The notes below the pieces were generated by a model that saw only the letters and a program-made list of their open reading frames with translations, was not told the DNA's origin and searched no databases. A program made the translations under genes and the position numbers. A DNA stretch of 64,000 nt from Brooklawnia propionicigenes. Lineage in GTDB: Bacteria; Actinomycetota; Actinomycetes; Propionibacteriales; Propionibacteriaceae. Shown here piece after piece: positions 15,869 to 25,420 of the stretch (the stretch's first letter is position 1; every line of letters begins with the position of its first letter). Where the stretch lies: the NCBI RefSeq assembly GCF_030297015.1, contig NZ_AP028056.1:2738939-2802938 (forward strand), written 5' to 3'.

Positions 15869-15973
15869 CCGGGCGGGTCTGGCGACGTCGGTGGTCGGGT
15901 GCTTGCCGCAGGCCTGGTCGACGAGCGCATTGACGTCGTGGTGATTCGGGGCAACCGGGGCGCTTCATCTGCG

Positions 15974-16534
15974 CTATCGCGTGGGCCGGTATCGTAGGGC
16001 GACCGCTCCCGACCGGAACTCGTGACGATCGACGAGCTCGAGTTGGATGCGCTCGCGCAGACCGGCAAGCAACGCTGGCCCGTATCCGGCAAGAACCGGC
16101 TGCACAACGAACTCGTACTCGTCGATGAGTCCCAGATCTGCCAGCGCCCGGGGCAGGGTCACGCCTCCCACCCACAGGCCCTCGCCTGGCTGCTGCTTGA
16201 GCCGCTGTACCGCTGGTCCCAAGTCGCTCCGCACCAGTTCGGCATTCCAGTCGACCCCGCTCAGTGTGCTCGATACGACGTACTTCTTCGCCTGATCGAT
16301 GGCCTCGGCGAATGGGATTTCCCACTCATTCATCCAGTCAGGCCACGTGCCCGTGGCCGGCCTCCGCCAGGCTGACTCCATCATCTCGTAGGTCACCCGA
16401 CCGAAGAGCAGGGCATCGACCCGCTGCATCTCAGCGGTCCAGTAGCGCATCGACTCCTCGTCCGGGGGAAGCCCGGCCTCGTGATGACAACAGCCGTCGA
16501 GTGTGACGTTGATCGAGTATCGAAGTGGTCTCAT
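15974..16534 (-). CDS. Dihydrofolate reductase family protein (RibD C-terminal domain)
   Basis: 186 residues of the RibD-C/YwjB-like reductase fold. The N-terminal strand LRYSINVTLDGCCHHEAGLP, LLFGRVTYEMMESAW, then YVVSSTLSGVDWNAELVRSD and LWVGGVTLPRALADLGLIDEY are characteristic, as is the late PVLAGYGPALLAGL. Members are NADPH-dependent reductases of pteridine- or riboflavin-related compounds, but most of this single-domain type have no assigned substrate. Single gene, divergent from the ABC exporter genes. Confidence 0.8.
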   Translation of the reverse strand: MRPLRYSINVTLDGCCHHEAGLPPDEESMRYWTAEMQRVDALLFGRVTYEMMESAWRRPATGTWPDWMNEWEIPFAEAIDQAKKYVVSSTLSGVDWNAELVRSDLGPAVQRLKQQPGEGLWVGGVTLPRALADLGLIDEYEFVVQPVLAGYGPALLAGLRERIQLELVDRHEFRSGAVALRYRPTR

Positions 16535-16713
16535 CTCGCTGCTCCCTTGATGCGCCGCGCGTCCACCGGACCGTGCTCAGATGACCAGTCAACACCGTCA
16601 CAGTGTCTCCGCGGCAGTTGCTCGATATCCACCGATCGGTGGATGCGGGAATCAACCCGAGCCGGACGCGATGGGCGATGTGGTGGGGCACCGCGCGTCC
16701 GTAGCCTCGTCTT

Positions 16714-17646
16714 ATGACTGCAATGGAGGTACAGAATCTGCACAAGCGCTATGGCCGGCGCGTTGCTGTCGAGGATGTCTCCTTCACCGTTGAAGCAGGG
16801 GAGATCTTCGGCATCATCGGGCCGAACGGCGCAGGCAAGACGACAACGGTGGAAAGCATCGCCGGCCTACGAGTGCCCGACTCGGGAACGATCTCCGTGC
16901 TCGGGCTCGACCCGGTCAAGGACCGGGCGGAGGTGCGCGAGTGCCTCGGAGTGCAATTGCAGGAAAGCAGCTTCCCGGATGCGATCACGGTATCCGAGGC
17001 GCTCGAGCTCTACAGCTCCTTCTACCGGAACCCGGTCGACTGGCAGGATCTGATGGAACTCCTGGGCCTGGGTGACAAACGCAAGGCGAGATACAAGGCC
17101 CTTTCCGGCGGGCAGAAGCAGCGGCTCTCGATCGCGCTGGCGTTGGTCGGCGGCCCAAGAATTGCCATTCTCGATGAGCTCACAACGGGACTGGACCCGC
17201 AGTCTCGGCGTGACACCTGGAGCCTCATCGAACGGGTCCGTGACTCCGGCGTGACGATCCTGCTCGTCACCCACCTCATGGACGAGGCAGAACGTCTCTG
17301 CGATCGGATCGCCGTCATTGACGGCGGCAGGGTCGCTGCGTTGGATACCCCGGCTGGCCTGATCGCCGCGGCCAGCGTTATGCAGCAGGTCAGATTCCGT
17401 CTCAGCAGGCCGCTGGACAAACGCCTGTTGACCGAACTGCCCGAAGTGAGCGATGTAGAGATCACCGAGGGCCGCTATCTGGTTACCGGCAGCGGGCAGC
17501 TGTTGGGCAGCGTCGCCGGGGCTCTTGCCCGGGCGGAGATCGTCGCCGAAGATCTCCGGATCGATCAGCGCAGCCTCGACGACGCCTTCGTGGCCTTCAC
17601 GGGCCGCCCGCCGGAATCATCGGCACCCCGCCAAGAGGAGGCCTGA
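16714..17646 (+). CDS. ABC exporter ATP-binding protein
   Basis: 310-residue ATPase of the DrrA/ABC-2 type. Walker A is GPNGAGKTT (residues 36-44), the signature is LSGGQKQRLSIALAL, Walker B IAILDELTTGLDPQ (with Leu where Pro is usual) and the switch histidine sits in LLVTHLMDEAERL. After the ATPase core a ~70-residue tail typical of DrrA-like exporters follows. The permease gene starts 6 bp downstream, and a DUF1345 membrane protein, a histidine kinase and a response regulator come next, so this is likely a drug or lipid exporter with its own two-component control. Confidence 0.9.
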   Translation: MTAMEVQNLHKRYGRRVAVEDVSFTVEAGEIFGIIGPNGAGKTTTVESIAGLRVPDSGTISVLGLDPVKDRAEVRECLGVQLQESSFPDAITVSEALELYSSFYRNPVDWQDLMELLGLGDKRKARYKALSGGQKQRLSIALALVGGPRIAILDELTTGLDPQSRRDTWSLIERVRDSGVTILLVTHLMDEAERLCDRIAVIDGGRVAALDTPAGLIAAASVMQQVRFRLSRPLDKRLLTELPEVSDVEITEGRYLVTGSGQLLGSVAGALARAEIVAEDLRIDQRSLDDAFVAFTGRPPESSAPRQEEA

Positions 17647-17651
17647 TCCAT

Positions 17652-18410
17652 ATGAGTGCCCTCACGAACATGATCAAGGTGGAGACGAAGCTCTTCCTTC
17701 GAGACCGTGCCACAGTGCTCTTCGGGGTGCTGTTCCCCACGGCGCTCCTTCTCGGGCTGGGTTCCATTCCCGATCTCAGGACGCCCTCGGCGGATCTGGG
17801 CGGGCTGCGTCCCATTGACGTCTGGGCGCCGACAGCGCTGGTGTTCGGGATCGTGATGATCGCCGTGCAGCATGTGCCCACGGTGATCGCGACCTACCGG
17901 GAACGCGGCATTCTGCGCAGGCTGTCGACGACTCCGGTACATCCGCGCAACGTGCTGATCGCACAGATGATCGTCGCCTTCTCTTCCGTGCTCGTCTCTG
18001 CGGCACTGATGATCTTTGCCGCGTGGGCGGTGCTCGGCATCGCGCCGCCCGAGCAACCTCTGAAATTCGCCGTCGCCTTCGTCATCGGCTACGCCGCCGT
18101 GCTGGGAATCAGCATGATCACCGCAGCGGTGGTGCGCTCCAGCAGCGCGGCAACATCGATCGGCACGCTTCTGTTTGTCGTTCTGATGTTCTTCGGCGGG
18201 GCCTTTCTGCCGCGAGCGATCATGCCCGAGGTGCTCCAGACGATCGGTGATTTCGTGCCGCCGGGCCTGCAAGCGTTGATCTCGTCCTGGTCCCCGGCAG
18301 CAGGTGAGATCACCGGCGCCGGAATGTCGTTCTGGGTGCAGCTCTCCGTCATGGCCGGCATTGCGGTGATCACGGCCGCGGTGGCTGCGAAGCTGTTCCG
18401 CTGGGAGTAG
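17652..18410 (+). CDS. ABC-2 type exporter permease
   Basis: 252 residues, six helices, ABC-2 membrane domain. VETKLFLRDRATVLFGVLFP begins the first helix; ATYRERGILRRLSTTPVHPR is the intracellular coupling segment typical of DrrB-type permeases; the last helices include MSFWVQLSVMAGIAVITAAV. It pairs with the ATP-binding protein immediately upstream. Substrate unknown. Confidence 0.88.
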   Translation: MSALTNMIKVETKLFLRDRATVLFGVLFPTALLLGLGSIPDLRTPSADLGGLRPIDVWAPTALVFGIVMIAVQHVPTVIATYRERGILRRLSTTPVHPRNVLIAQMIVAFSSVLVSAALMIFAAWAVLGIAPPEQPLKFAVAFVIGYAAVLGISMITAAVVRSSSAATSIGTLLFVVLMFFGGAFLPRAIMPEVLQTIGDFVPPGLQALISSWSPAAGEITGAGMSFWVQLSVMAGIAVITAAVAAKLFRWE

Positions 18411-19244
<834 letters not shown>

Positions 19245-19339
19245 GATGGCAGCCAATTGCGGCAATGGCAGGGAACGCACCGAGCACGAGCGCACGCACG
19301 AACACGGCAAGCGCATCCGAGCGGAGCAGGAGGTGGCAG

Positions 19340-20674
19340 ATGCCGGATCCCCGGATCAGTGACCGCCCGAACCTCGGAGCGCCCGCAGTCGCCGCGGATG
19401 GGGAGCGGACGAATCGCGCCCGCCTGGCTCGGAAAGAACAAGACCTGCGGATCTGGGATTATCTCCAGTTGGGCACCCCCTGGGTTCTGCTGGCGCTCTC
19501 CACGACGATCTACTTCTCGTGGGCGTTACCGGCCTCCGGAGAGGGTTACTGGCCCGACGGGGCATCTGTCCTCGGACTCGTTGCGGTCACGGCAACGTGG
19601 GTGCTGTTCGGTCACACGCTGCCCATCAGGAGAAAGACGCTCCGACCTGTGCCCGCCGTCATCTATTTCGTCGGGTTCTTGGCGCTGTGCCTCATCTTCA
19701 TGACCTACTCCGAGGTCTTCGTCATCTTCACCATTTCGGGATTCTTCTACGCCTACCTGCTCACTCCCTGGCCGGTAGGGGTACTCGGCGTCCTGGCCAC
19801 CTCCGTCGTCCTCAATGGCTCGATGCTGCTGCGCAGCGAGCTGACCCCGCAGACGCTAGTGATGTTCATCCTGATCGTCCTCGTCCAGACGGCGGCAATC
19901 GGCGTGGGAATCCCCTTCTCAGCACGAACCGAGACCGAAGAACGCAAACGAGAGAAACTCGTGGAGCAACTCGAAACGACACTGCATGAGAATGCCGGCC
20001 TGCATGCGCAGCTGGTCGCCCAGGCCCGGGAATCGGGCATCCAGGACGAGCGACAGCGACTGGCCGGCGAGATCCACGACACCCTGGCCCAGGGCCTAGC
20101 CGGCATCATCACGCAACTTCAAGCCGCGGAGCGTTCCGCGAACGTTCAGGGCGAGGCGGAGAGCCATGTGGCGGTGGCGCTTCGGCTCGCGCGCAGCAGC
20201 CTGGCCGAGGCTCGGCGGTCTGTACGGGCGCTCGCTCCCGAGGAACTCGGCAGAGCGCAGCTTCCCGATGCTCTCCGAACGCTGGCCGAGCGATGGTCGC
20301 AGGACGAGGGCGTCCCGGTGCAGGTGGAGGTCACGGGCATCCAGCTGCCTATCAGTCCGGCGATCGAGGTGTCGCTCTTCCGTGTCGCCCAGGAAGCGCT
20401 GACCAACGTGGCGAAACATGCGGAGGCCTCGCGGGTCGGCCTGACACTGTCGTATGCGGGCCCCGAGGTGTTGCTCGATGTGCGGGACGATGGACGCGGA
20501 TTCGCGCAAACCGAGAACCCAGGCTTCGGCCTGACGAGCATGCGTCAGCGCATCAGAGGTGTGGGTGGCTACCTCGAGGTGGAGAGCGTGCCGGGCGAGG
20601 GGACATCCGTGAGTGCGCGGGTACCGGCAATCGTTCTTCCGGGGCATGCGAGCGAGGAGGAGGGCGACCGATGA
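19340..20674 (+). CDS. Sensor histidine kinase, NarL-type (HisKA_3)
   Basis: 444-residue membrane kinase. Six helices form the input region, the first being LGTPWVLLALSTTIYFSWAL. A coiled linker follows (RKREKLVEQLETTLHENAGL). The dimerisation/phosphoacceptor motif is RQRLAGEIHDTLAQGLAGII with the phosphorylated His, and the HATPase region has EALTNVAKHAEASRVGL and LDVRDDGRGFAQ plus FGLTSMRQRI. No periplasmic domain is evident, so it probably senses the membrane or a neighbour. ATG 19340 is selected because AGGAGG lies 5-6 nt upstream. The regulator gene overlaps its stop as ATGA. Confidence 0.88.
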   Translation: MPDPRISDRPNLGAPAVAADGERTNRARLARKEQDLRIWDYLQLGTPWVLLALSTTIYFSWALPASGEGYWPDGASVLGLVAVTATWVLFGHTLPIRRKTLRPVPAVIYFVGFLALCLIFMTYSEVFVIFTISGFFYAYLLTPWPVGVLGVLATSVVLNGSMLLRSELTPQTLVMFILIVLVQTAAIGVGIPFSARTETEERKREKLVEQLETTLHENAGLHAQLVAQARESGIQDERQRLAGEIHDTLAQGLAGIITQLQAAERSANVQGEAESHVAVALRLARSSLAEARRSVRALAPEELGRAQLPDALRTLAERWSQDEGVPVQVEVTGIQLPISPAIEVSLFRVAQEALTNVAKHAEASRVGLTLSYAGPEVLLDVRDDGRGFAQTENPGFGLTSMRQRIRGVGGYLEVESVPGEGTSVSARVPAIVLPGHASEEEGDR

Positions 20675-21291
20675 TTCGCTTGCTGATCGTCGATGACCAT
20701 CCGATCGTCAGAGGCGGACTCCGGGACACGTTTGCGAACGCAGAGGACATCGTCGTGGTGGGCGAAGCCGGTGACGGCGCCGAGGGCATCAAACGCGCGG
20801 TGGCGCTGGCGGCGGATGTCGTGCTCATGGATCTCCGGATGCCCGGGACCGACGGTGTGACCGCTACCGCGACCCTGCGCGAGCGAGTCCCGGATATTCG
20901 GGTGCTGATCCTCACCACCTTCGACAGCGAAGGTGACGTCTTGCCGGCGATCGAGGCGGGTGCGATCGGCTACCTCCTGAAGGACGCTGTTCCCGATGAG
21001 TTGATGCGAGCCGTCCGGGCGGCGGCGCGCGGGGAAGCAGTGCTTGCACCGTCGGTGACACAGCACCTCATGGGCCATGTCCGCAGACCGAGCGCCGGCG
21101 TGCTGACCGATCGCGAGAAGCAGGTGCTGGAGCTGGTGGCGAACGGCAACTCGAACCGGGAGGCCGCGGCGGCCTTGTTCATCGGCGAGGCGAGCATCAA
21201 GACCCACCTGCAGCACATCTACGACAAGCTGGGCGTCCGGGATCGAGCCTCAGCGGTGGCCGAAGGCTATCGCCGACGCCTGCTCAAGTGA
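20671..21291 (+). CDS. Response regulator, NarL/LuxR type
   Basis: 206 residues. The receiver domain has the acidic pair in LLIVDDHPIVRGGL, the phosphoacceptor Asp in DVVLMDLRMPGTDG, Thr in VLILTTFDSEGD and Lys in LKDAVPDELMRAV. A LuxR-type HTH closes the chain: LTDREKQVLELVANGNSNRE, then SIKTHLQHIYDKLGVRDR. It is the partner of the upstream kinase (ATGA overlap) and probably controls the exporter operon it belongs to. Confidence 0.92.
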   Translation: MIRLLIVDDHPIVRGGLRDTFANAEDIVVVGEAGDGAEGIKRAVALAADVVLMDLRMPGTDGVTATATLRERVPDIRVLILTTFDSEGDVLPAIEAGAIGYLLKDAVPDELMRAVRAAARGEAVLAPSVTQHLMGHVRRPSAGVLTDREKQVLELVANGNSNREAAAALFIGEASIKTHLQHIYDKLGVRDRASAVAEGYRRRLLK

Positions 21292-21351
21292 ACGCCCGGC
21301 CAAGGACGTCGACGCAAACGCCGTCACGGGGTCGGCCGCGAGCGTCCACCG

Positions 21352-22140
21352 TTACGACAGGCGCCCTTGGATGCGGGCTTGAATGCCGTCGAGGATGGTA
21401 TCGAGGCCGAATGCCAGGGCGTGCGCGGGGTTCTGTGCGGCGTCGAACGCCGCGCCGACAGCGCTGCCGACCCGCGCGGACACGGTGAGGCTGTCGTCTG
21501 TCATCACCTGTTCTAGGACGGGAGCGACGATTCCCCACCACTCGGCATCGGACATGCCGGAGTCATCGCGTGTGCTGGCGGAGCTTCGTCTTGCGCGGGC
21601 TGTCGCGTCGACGAGGCTCAGGATCAGCGTGAGGGCCGCGTCCATCTCGACATCGGACAGCCCGATGCCATCAAGGGGGCGCAACTCAGTCTCGTACTTG
21701 CGGCTGATGTTCGGCCCGACCGTTAGTCGGGATGAACGTAGATCGAGCAGCCACGGGTGCCGGGCGTAGAGGTCCCAGTTCCGCTCGGCAATGAATCTCA
21801 CTGCATCTCGCCAGTCACCTACGCGAGCCGCGGCCTCGACATCGTTGTTGTACAGCTCCGCGTAGACCGCATCGACCATCAGTGCGGTGAGGTCGTCCTT
21901 GCCGGGCACATGCGTGTAGAGGGACATCGTGCCTACGCCGAGCCGTTCGGCGACCTTGCGCATCGAGGTTGCGTCGAGGCCATCGGCATCGGCGATCTCG
22001 ATGCCCGCCTTGACGATCGCCGAGACCGAGAGACCAGACCTTCCTGGGCTGGGGTGGTGTCCCCATAGCAGGTAGATGCTGCGCACCAGGTCCGGCGCCG
22101 GCGAATCGGGCTTGTTGGCCAGTACGCCGCCGTCGATGAG
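21352..22140 (-). CDS. TetR family regulator with tetracycline-repressor-like C domain, native start missing
   Basis: The N-terminal HTH (GLDATSMRKVAERLGVGTMS then LYTHVPGKDDLTALMVD) and the C-terminal TetR_C domain are intact, and PDLVRSIYLLWG is the usual beginning of this family. Upstream of that motif no ATG or GTG occurs in frame before sequence on the other strand of an ABC ATPase fragment is reached near 22143. The next in-frame ATG lies far upstream in unrelated DNA. The native 5' end and promoter were therefore probably lost in the rearrangement; whether it is still translated is unclear. The boundary given is approximate. Confidence 0.6.
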   Translation of the reverse strand, partial: LIDGGVLANKPDSPAPDLVRSIYLLWGHHPSPGRSGLSVSAIVKAGIEIADADGLDATSMRKVAERLGVGTMSLYTHVPGKDDLTALMVDAVYAELYNNDVEAAARVGDWRDAVRFIAERNWDLYARHPWLLDLRSSRLTVGPNISRKYETELRPLDGIGLSDVEMDAALTLILSLVDATARARRSSASTRDDSGMSDAEWWGIVAPVLEQVMTDDSLTVSARVGSAVGAAFDAAQNPAHALAFGLDTILDGIQARIQGRLS

Positions 22141-22143
22141 GAG

Positions 22144-22386
22144 ATGTCCGGCCTGCAGAACCTGATGATGTTCGGTCGGCTCAGCAGGCTTCCGATCCGG
22201 GCGGCTCGCCGCCGAGCCCACGAGTTGCTGGAGCAGTTCGGACTGGCCGAGACTGGATCGAAACGAGTCAGCGCGTACTCGGGTGGCATGCGCAGGCGGC
22301 TCGACCTTTCCGTCGCGCTGATCGTGGACCCGCAGATCCTCTTCGTCGACGAACCGACCACCGGGCTTGACCCCAGCGAGTCGTAG
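22144..22386 (+). pseudogene. DrrA-type ABC ATPase, internal fragment
   Basis: About 80 residues from the middle of a daunorubicin-resistance-type ATPase: GLQNLMMFGRLSRLPIRAAR, the signature VSAYSGGMRRRLDLSVALIV and Walker B ILFVDEPTTGLDPS. Walker A and the H-loop region are missing at the two ends, which abut other gene pieces. It cannot be functional. In many actinomycetes such ATPases are divergent from a TetR gene, so this piece and the TetR piece may derive from one locus with an internal deletion. Confidence 0.75.
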
Positions 22387-22526
22387 TACCGAGGCCATGA
22401 TCCGGCAGGCGAGGCGGAGGCGTCGAGGATCACCGACGCAGTTCCCGCTCTGCCGAGGTGGTGAGCGGCGGCTAGGCCGGCCTGCCCGGCGCCGATCACC
22501 AAGGTGTCTGTCGTCGTCATGTCCAC
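22380..22526 (-). pseudogene. FAD-dependent monooxygenase, N-terminal fragment
   Basis: The first ~47 residues of a flavoprotein of the CzcO/FMO type: TDTLVIGAGQAGLAAAHHLG is the FAD dinucleotide-binding motif and SASPAGSWPRYYDSL the following family motif. After YYDSL the frame enters the ABC ATPase fragment on the opposite strand. The start at 22526 (or 22520) faces the ArsR gene across a perfect inverted repeat, which suggests it was once controlled by that regulator. Confidence 0.7.
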
Positions 22527-22533
22527 GATCGCA

Positions 22534-22574
22534 TCGTATCGTCATTTCCCGAAGTGACGATACGAGACTAGAAT
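22534..22574 (+). promoter_or_regulatory. ArsR-family operator and leaderless promoter
   Basis: TCGTATCGTCA (22534-22544) and TGACGATACGA (22555-22565) form a perfect 11-bp inverted repeat with a 10-bp centre. A -10-like TAGAAT (22569-22574) follows and the ATG of the regulator gene at 22581 is 6 nt on, so the transcript is probably leaderless and self-repressed. The repeat also faces the truncated monooxygenase gene. Confidence 0.65.
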
Positions 22575-22580
22575 GAAGTC

Positions 22581-22898
22581 ATGAGTGGTTCGTTGTTCCT
22601 GGCGGAGACGCAGGCGTTCCTGAAGGCGCTGGCCAGCGAGACGCGACAGCAGATCATGCAGGAGTTCGCCACCGGCGCGGCACTGACGGTCGGTGAGATC
22701 GCTGAGAGGTGTGGGATCGGGCAGTCCACCGCCTCGGAGCAGTTGACGATCCTGAGACAGGGGGGTCTGGTGACCTCAACGCGGGCGGGCAAGCAGGTGC
22801 GGTATCGGGCGGACCCGAGCCGGATCAGTGACCAGCTGGAGGTGCTGGGCGACTTCCTTGCACGCTGCTGCCCGCCAACGGGAGCGGGCGATTCCTAG
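22581..22898 (+). CDS. ArsR/SmtB family regulator
   Basis: 105-residue winged-helix repressor. ALASETRQQIMQEFATGAAL is the entry, LTVGEIAERCGIGQSTASEQ the recognition HTH, and LVTSTRAGKQVRYRADPSRI the wing. The alpha-3 CxC metal motif of arsenic sensors is absent; only a late CC pair (ARCCPPTG) is present, so the inducer may not be a metalloid. It is divergent from a truncated monooxygenase and its stop shares the CTAG tetramer with the stop of the opposing arsC gene. Confidence 0.82.
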   Translation: MSGSLFLAETQAFLKALASETRQQIMQEFATGAALTVGEIAERCGIGQSTASEQLTILRQGGLVTSTRAGKQVRYRADPSRISDQLEVLGDFLARCCPPTGAGDS

Positions 22899-23299
22899 CT
22901 GGCGAGAGAGGCGATCAGCCCCTCAATACGGGCACGGATGTCGTCGCGGATCGGCCGCACAGCATCGATGCCTTGCCCGGCGGGGTCGTCGAGCTTCCAG
23001 TCCTCGTAGCGCTTGCCCGGGTAGTAGGGGCAGGCGTCGCCGCACCCCATCGTGATCACCACATCCGAGGCCTGGACGGCCTCAGGCGTGAGCACCTTGG
23101 GCTGCTCCGCGGCGATGTCGATGCCCTCTTCGCGCATGGCTTCGACGGCGATGGGGTTGATCTGGTCGGCGGGCATGGAGCCGGCGGAGCGGACCTCGAT
23201 CCGGTCGCCGGCGAGGTGGCGGAGGTAGCCGGCTGCCATCTGGGAGCGGCCGGCGTTGTGGATGCAGACGAACAGCACGGACGGCTTGGGGTCGGTCAT
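22895..23299 (-). CDS. arsC: Arsenate reductase, LMW-phosphatase (ArsC) type
   Basis: Reduces arsenate to arsenite in the cytoplasm. 134 residues. The P-loop FVCIHNAGRSQM has the catalytic Cys12 and Arg18; the second cysteine region is MGCGDACPYYPGK, and W-K-L-D-D-P-A-G is the family's late motif. The paired cysteines fit thioredoxin- or mycothiol-linked reductases, and a thioredoxin and its reductase are encoded in the same operon. Last gene of the leftward ars operon, 16 bp after the arsR-arsC fusion gene. Confidence 0.9.
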   Translation of the reverse strand: MTDPKPSVLFVCIHNAGRSQMAAGYLRHLAGDRIEVRSAGSMPADQINPIAVEAMREEGIDIAAEQPKVLTPEAVQASDVVITMGCGDACPYYPGKRYEDWKLDDPAGQGIDAVRPIRDDIRARIEGLIASLAS

Positions 23300-23315
23300 G
23301 GTCGGGTCTCTTTCG

Positions 23316-24308
23316 TTAGTGGGTGGTGAGGGAGTCGAGCAGGGTGCGGACGCGGGCGGCGATGTCGTCGCGGATGGCTTCGACGCCCTCGGCAGAGGCG
23401 AGGGCCGGGTCTCCGACCGCCCAGTCCTCGTAGCGGACGCCGGGGATGATCGGGCAGACGTCGCCGCAGCCCATGGTGATGACGACATCGGCGGCGCGGA
23501 CCGCGTCGTCGGTAAGCGGCTTGGGGAATCGCTCGGTAGCGGCGTCCTCGCCCTCGATCTGGGTGAGCAGCGAGCGCACGTGCGGGTGGACGTCTGGCGC
23601 CGGTCGCGATCCGGCGGAGCGGGCGACGACCTTGCCATCGGCCATCTGGTTGACCAGCGCGGCCGCGAGCTGGGATCGGCCGGCGTTCTGTACGCACACG
23701 AACAACACCTGCGGCACACCCGTCCCGCGGTCGCGGGTGAGGTCGGTGAGGCGCTGGCGGGCGAAGCGCTCGGTGAGCGGCACCAGGTGTCGGGCGATCT
23801 TCGCGGATCGGAGGAGACCGGCGTAGGACTCCCGCACCATCGTGACCACCAGGTCGCGACTCAGCGTGTCGTATTCGTCGGCCAGTTCTTCGGCGAGGCG
23901 ATCGATGACGTGCGAGTCGACCTCACGCGGCGACTCGGGCCGATCCTCTGCAGGATCGGCGGCGACCGTGGATGCGAAGCCGTCCAGGAGGGCGGTGACG
24001 GCCGCCTGTCGGGTGGGGACGAGGCGGTAGTACACCCAGGTGCCGCGCCGTTGGGAGCTGAGCAGGCCGGTGTCCTTCAGGACCTTCAGGTGGTGGGAGA
24101 TGGTGGGTTGGGAGACGTCGGCGAGTTCGGCGAGGTCGCAGACGCAGGACTCGCCGCGCGGGTCGGTGGCGATGGCCGACAGCATCCGGAGCCGGAGCGG
24201 GTCGGCCAGCGCCTTCAACGTGTTGGCCACGGTGGTAGCGACGTCGAGGCCGATTGCGTGCGCCTCGGCAGGTGCGCACGTCTCGACCGTTGTGGGTGTT
24301 TCGGTCAT
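23316..24308 (-). CDS. ArsR-ArsC fusion: metalloregulator plus arsenate reductase
   Basis: 330 residues with three parts. Residues 1-115 are an ArsR repressor domain with the arsenite-sensing CVC motif at Cys55 and Cys57 (SCVCDLAELADVSQPTISHH). Residues ~130-195 are a three-helix segment (VIDRLAEELADEYDTLSRDL and following) like the N-terminal domain found on some actinobacterial phosphatase-type proteins. Residues 198-330 are a complete ArsC with P-loop FVCVQNAGRSQ (Cys205) and MGCGDVCPIIPG. One protein thus carries both arsenite sensing and arsenate reduction. The start ATG 24308 overlaps the acr3 stop as ATGA. Confidence 0.88.
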   Translation of the reverse strand: MTETPTTVETCAPAEAHAIGLDVATTVANTLKALADPLRLRMLSAIATDPRGESCVCDLAELADVSQPTISHHLKVLKDTGLLSSQRRGTWVYYRLVPTRQAAVTALLDGFASTVAADPAEDRPESPREVDSHVIDRLAEELADEYDTLSRDLVVTMVRESYAGLLRSAKIARHLVPLTERFARQRLTDLTRDRGTGVPQVLFVCVQNAGRSQLAAALVNQMADGKVVARSAGSRPAPDVHPHVRSLLTQIEGEDAATERFPKPLTDDAVRAADVVITMGCGDVCPIIPGVRYEDWAVGDPALASAEGVEAIRDDIAARVRTLLDSLTTH

Positions 24309-25420
24309 GGTGTCCTCCTCAGGTCGGTCGTAGCGGTGTCCGGAGCGTAGGGGTCGGTGTGGAACCAGGCGCGTGCGGCCCACAGCGAGACGTAGACGAG
24401 GCCGACGAGCACGGGAACTTCGATAAGCGGGCCGACGACCCCTGCGAGGGCCTGTCCAGATGCCGCGCCGAAGGTGCCGATCGCGACCGCGATGGCGAGT
24501 TCGAAGTTGTTGCCCGCCGCCGTGAACGCCAGTGTGGTGGAGCGGGCATAGCCCAGTCCGAGACCCTTGCCGAGCAAGAGCCCGACGAACCACATCAGCG
24601 CGAAGTAGACCAGTAGCGGCAGGGCGATCCGGGCGACATCGAACGGACTGGATGTGATCGCTTCGCCTTGGAGTGCGAAGAGCAGCACGATGGTGAACAG
24701 CAACCCATAGAGCGCCCACGGCCCCACTCTGGGGAGGAATCGGTTCTCGTACCAGTCGCGTCCCCGGCGCTTCTCGCCGATCCACCGCGAGGCGAACCCT
24801 GCGATGAGCGGGACGCCGAGGAAGACCAGGACGTTCAGCGCGATCTGCCCCACTGACACTTCCAGACCTTGGGTATCGAGGCCGAGCCAGCCGGGCAGTA
24901 CGGTGAGGTAGAACCAGCCGAGCAGCGAGAATGCGACGACCTGGAAGATGGAGTTGATCGCAACCAGCACGGCGGTGGCCTCTCGGTCGCCGCAGGCCAG
25001 GTCGTTCCAGATCACGACCATCGCGATGCAGCGGGCCAGTCCCACGATGATGAGCCCCGTTCGGTACTCCGGCAGATCAGGCAGGAACAGCCAGGCGAGG
25101 GCGAACATGACTGCCGGGCCGATGATCCAGTTCAGCACCAGGGATGAGACGAGGAGACGCTTGTCGCCCGTGACGGCCGCGATCTTGTCGTAGCGGACCT
25201 TTGCGAGCACGGGGTACATCATCACGAGCAGCCCCAGCCCGATCGGTACCGAGATGCCTCCCACCTCCAGGTGAGCGAGCACATCGGAGACGGCGGGGAC
25301 GAGACGACCGAGTAGGAGGCCCGCGACCATCGCCAGTCCGATCCACAGCGGCAGCCAACGGTCGAGGGCGGACAGGCGCTTCGGAGTGGCGCGTGTGGGC
25401 GCCGTTGCGGTCGCGGTCAT
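24305..25420 (-). CDS. acr3: Arsenite efflux transporter Acr3
   Basis: Ten-helix arsenite/H+ antiporter of the ACR3 family, 371 residues. Family marks: LGLLVMMYPVLAKVRYDKIA, the segment GLARCIAMVVIWNDLACGDR with the essential helix-4 cysteine, and TLAFTAAGNNFELAIAVAIG. The start (MTATATAP) is at 25420, where its ATG overlaps the thioredoxin stop. It exports the arsenite made by the two reductases encoded downstream. Confidence 0.94.
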   Translation of the reverse strand: MTATATAPTRATPKRLSALDRWLPLWIGLAMVAGLLLGRLVPAVSDVLAHLEVGGISVPIGLGLLVMMYPVLAKVRYDKIAAVTGDKRLLVSSLVLNWIIGPAVMFALAWLFLPDLPEYRTGLIIVGLARCIAMVVIWNDLACGDREATAVLVAINSIFQVVAFSLLGWFYLTVLPGWLGLDTQGLEVSVGQIALNVLVFLGVPLIAGFASRWIGEKRRGRDWYENRFLPRVGPWALYGLLFTIVLLFALQGEAITSSPFDVARIALPLLVYFALMWFVGLLLGKGLGLGYARSTTLAFTAAGNNFELAIAVAIGTFGAASGQALAGVVGPLIEVPVLVGLVYVSLWAARAWFHTDPYAPDTATTDLRRTP

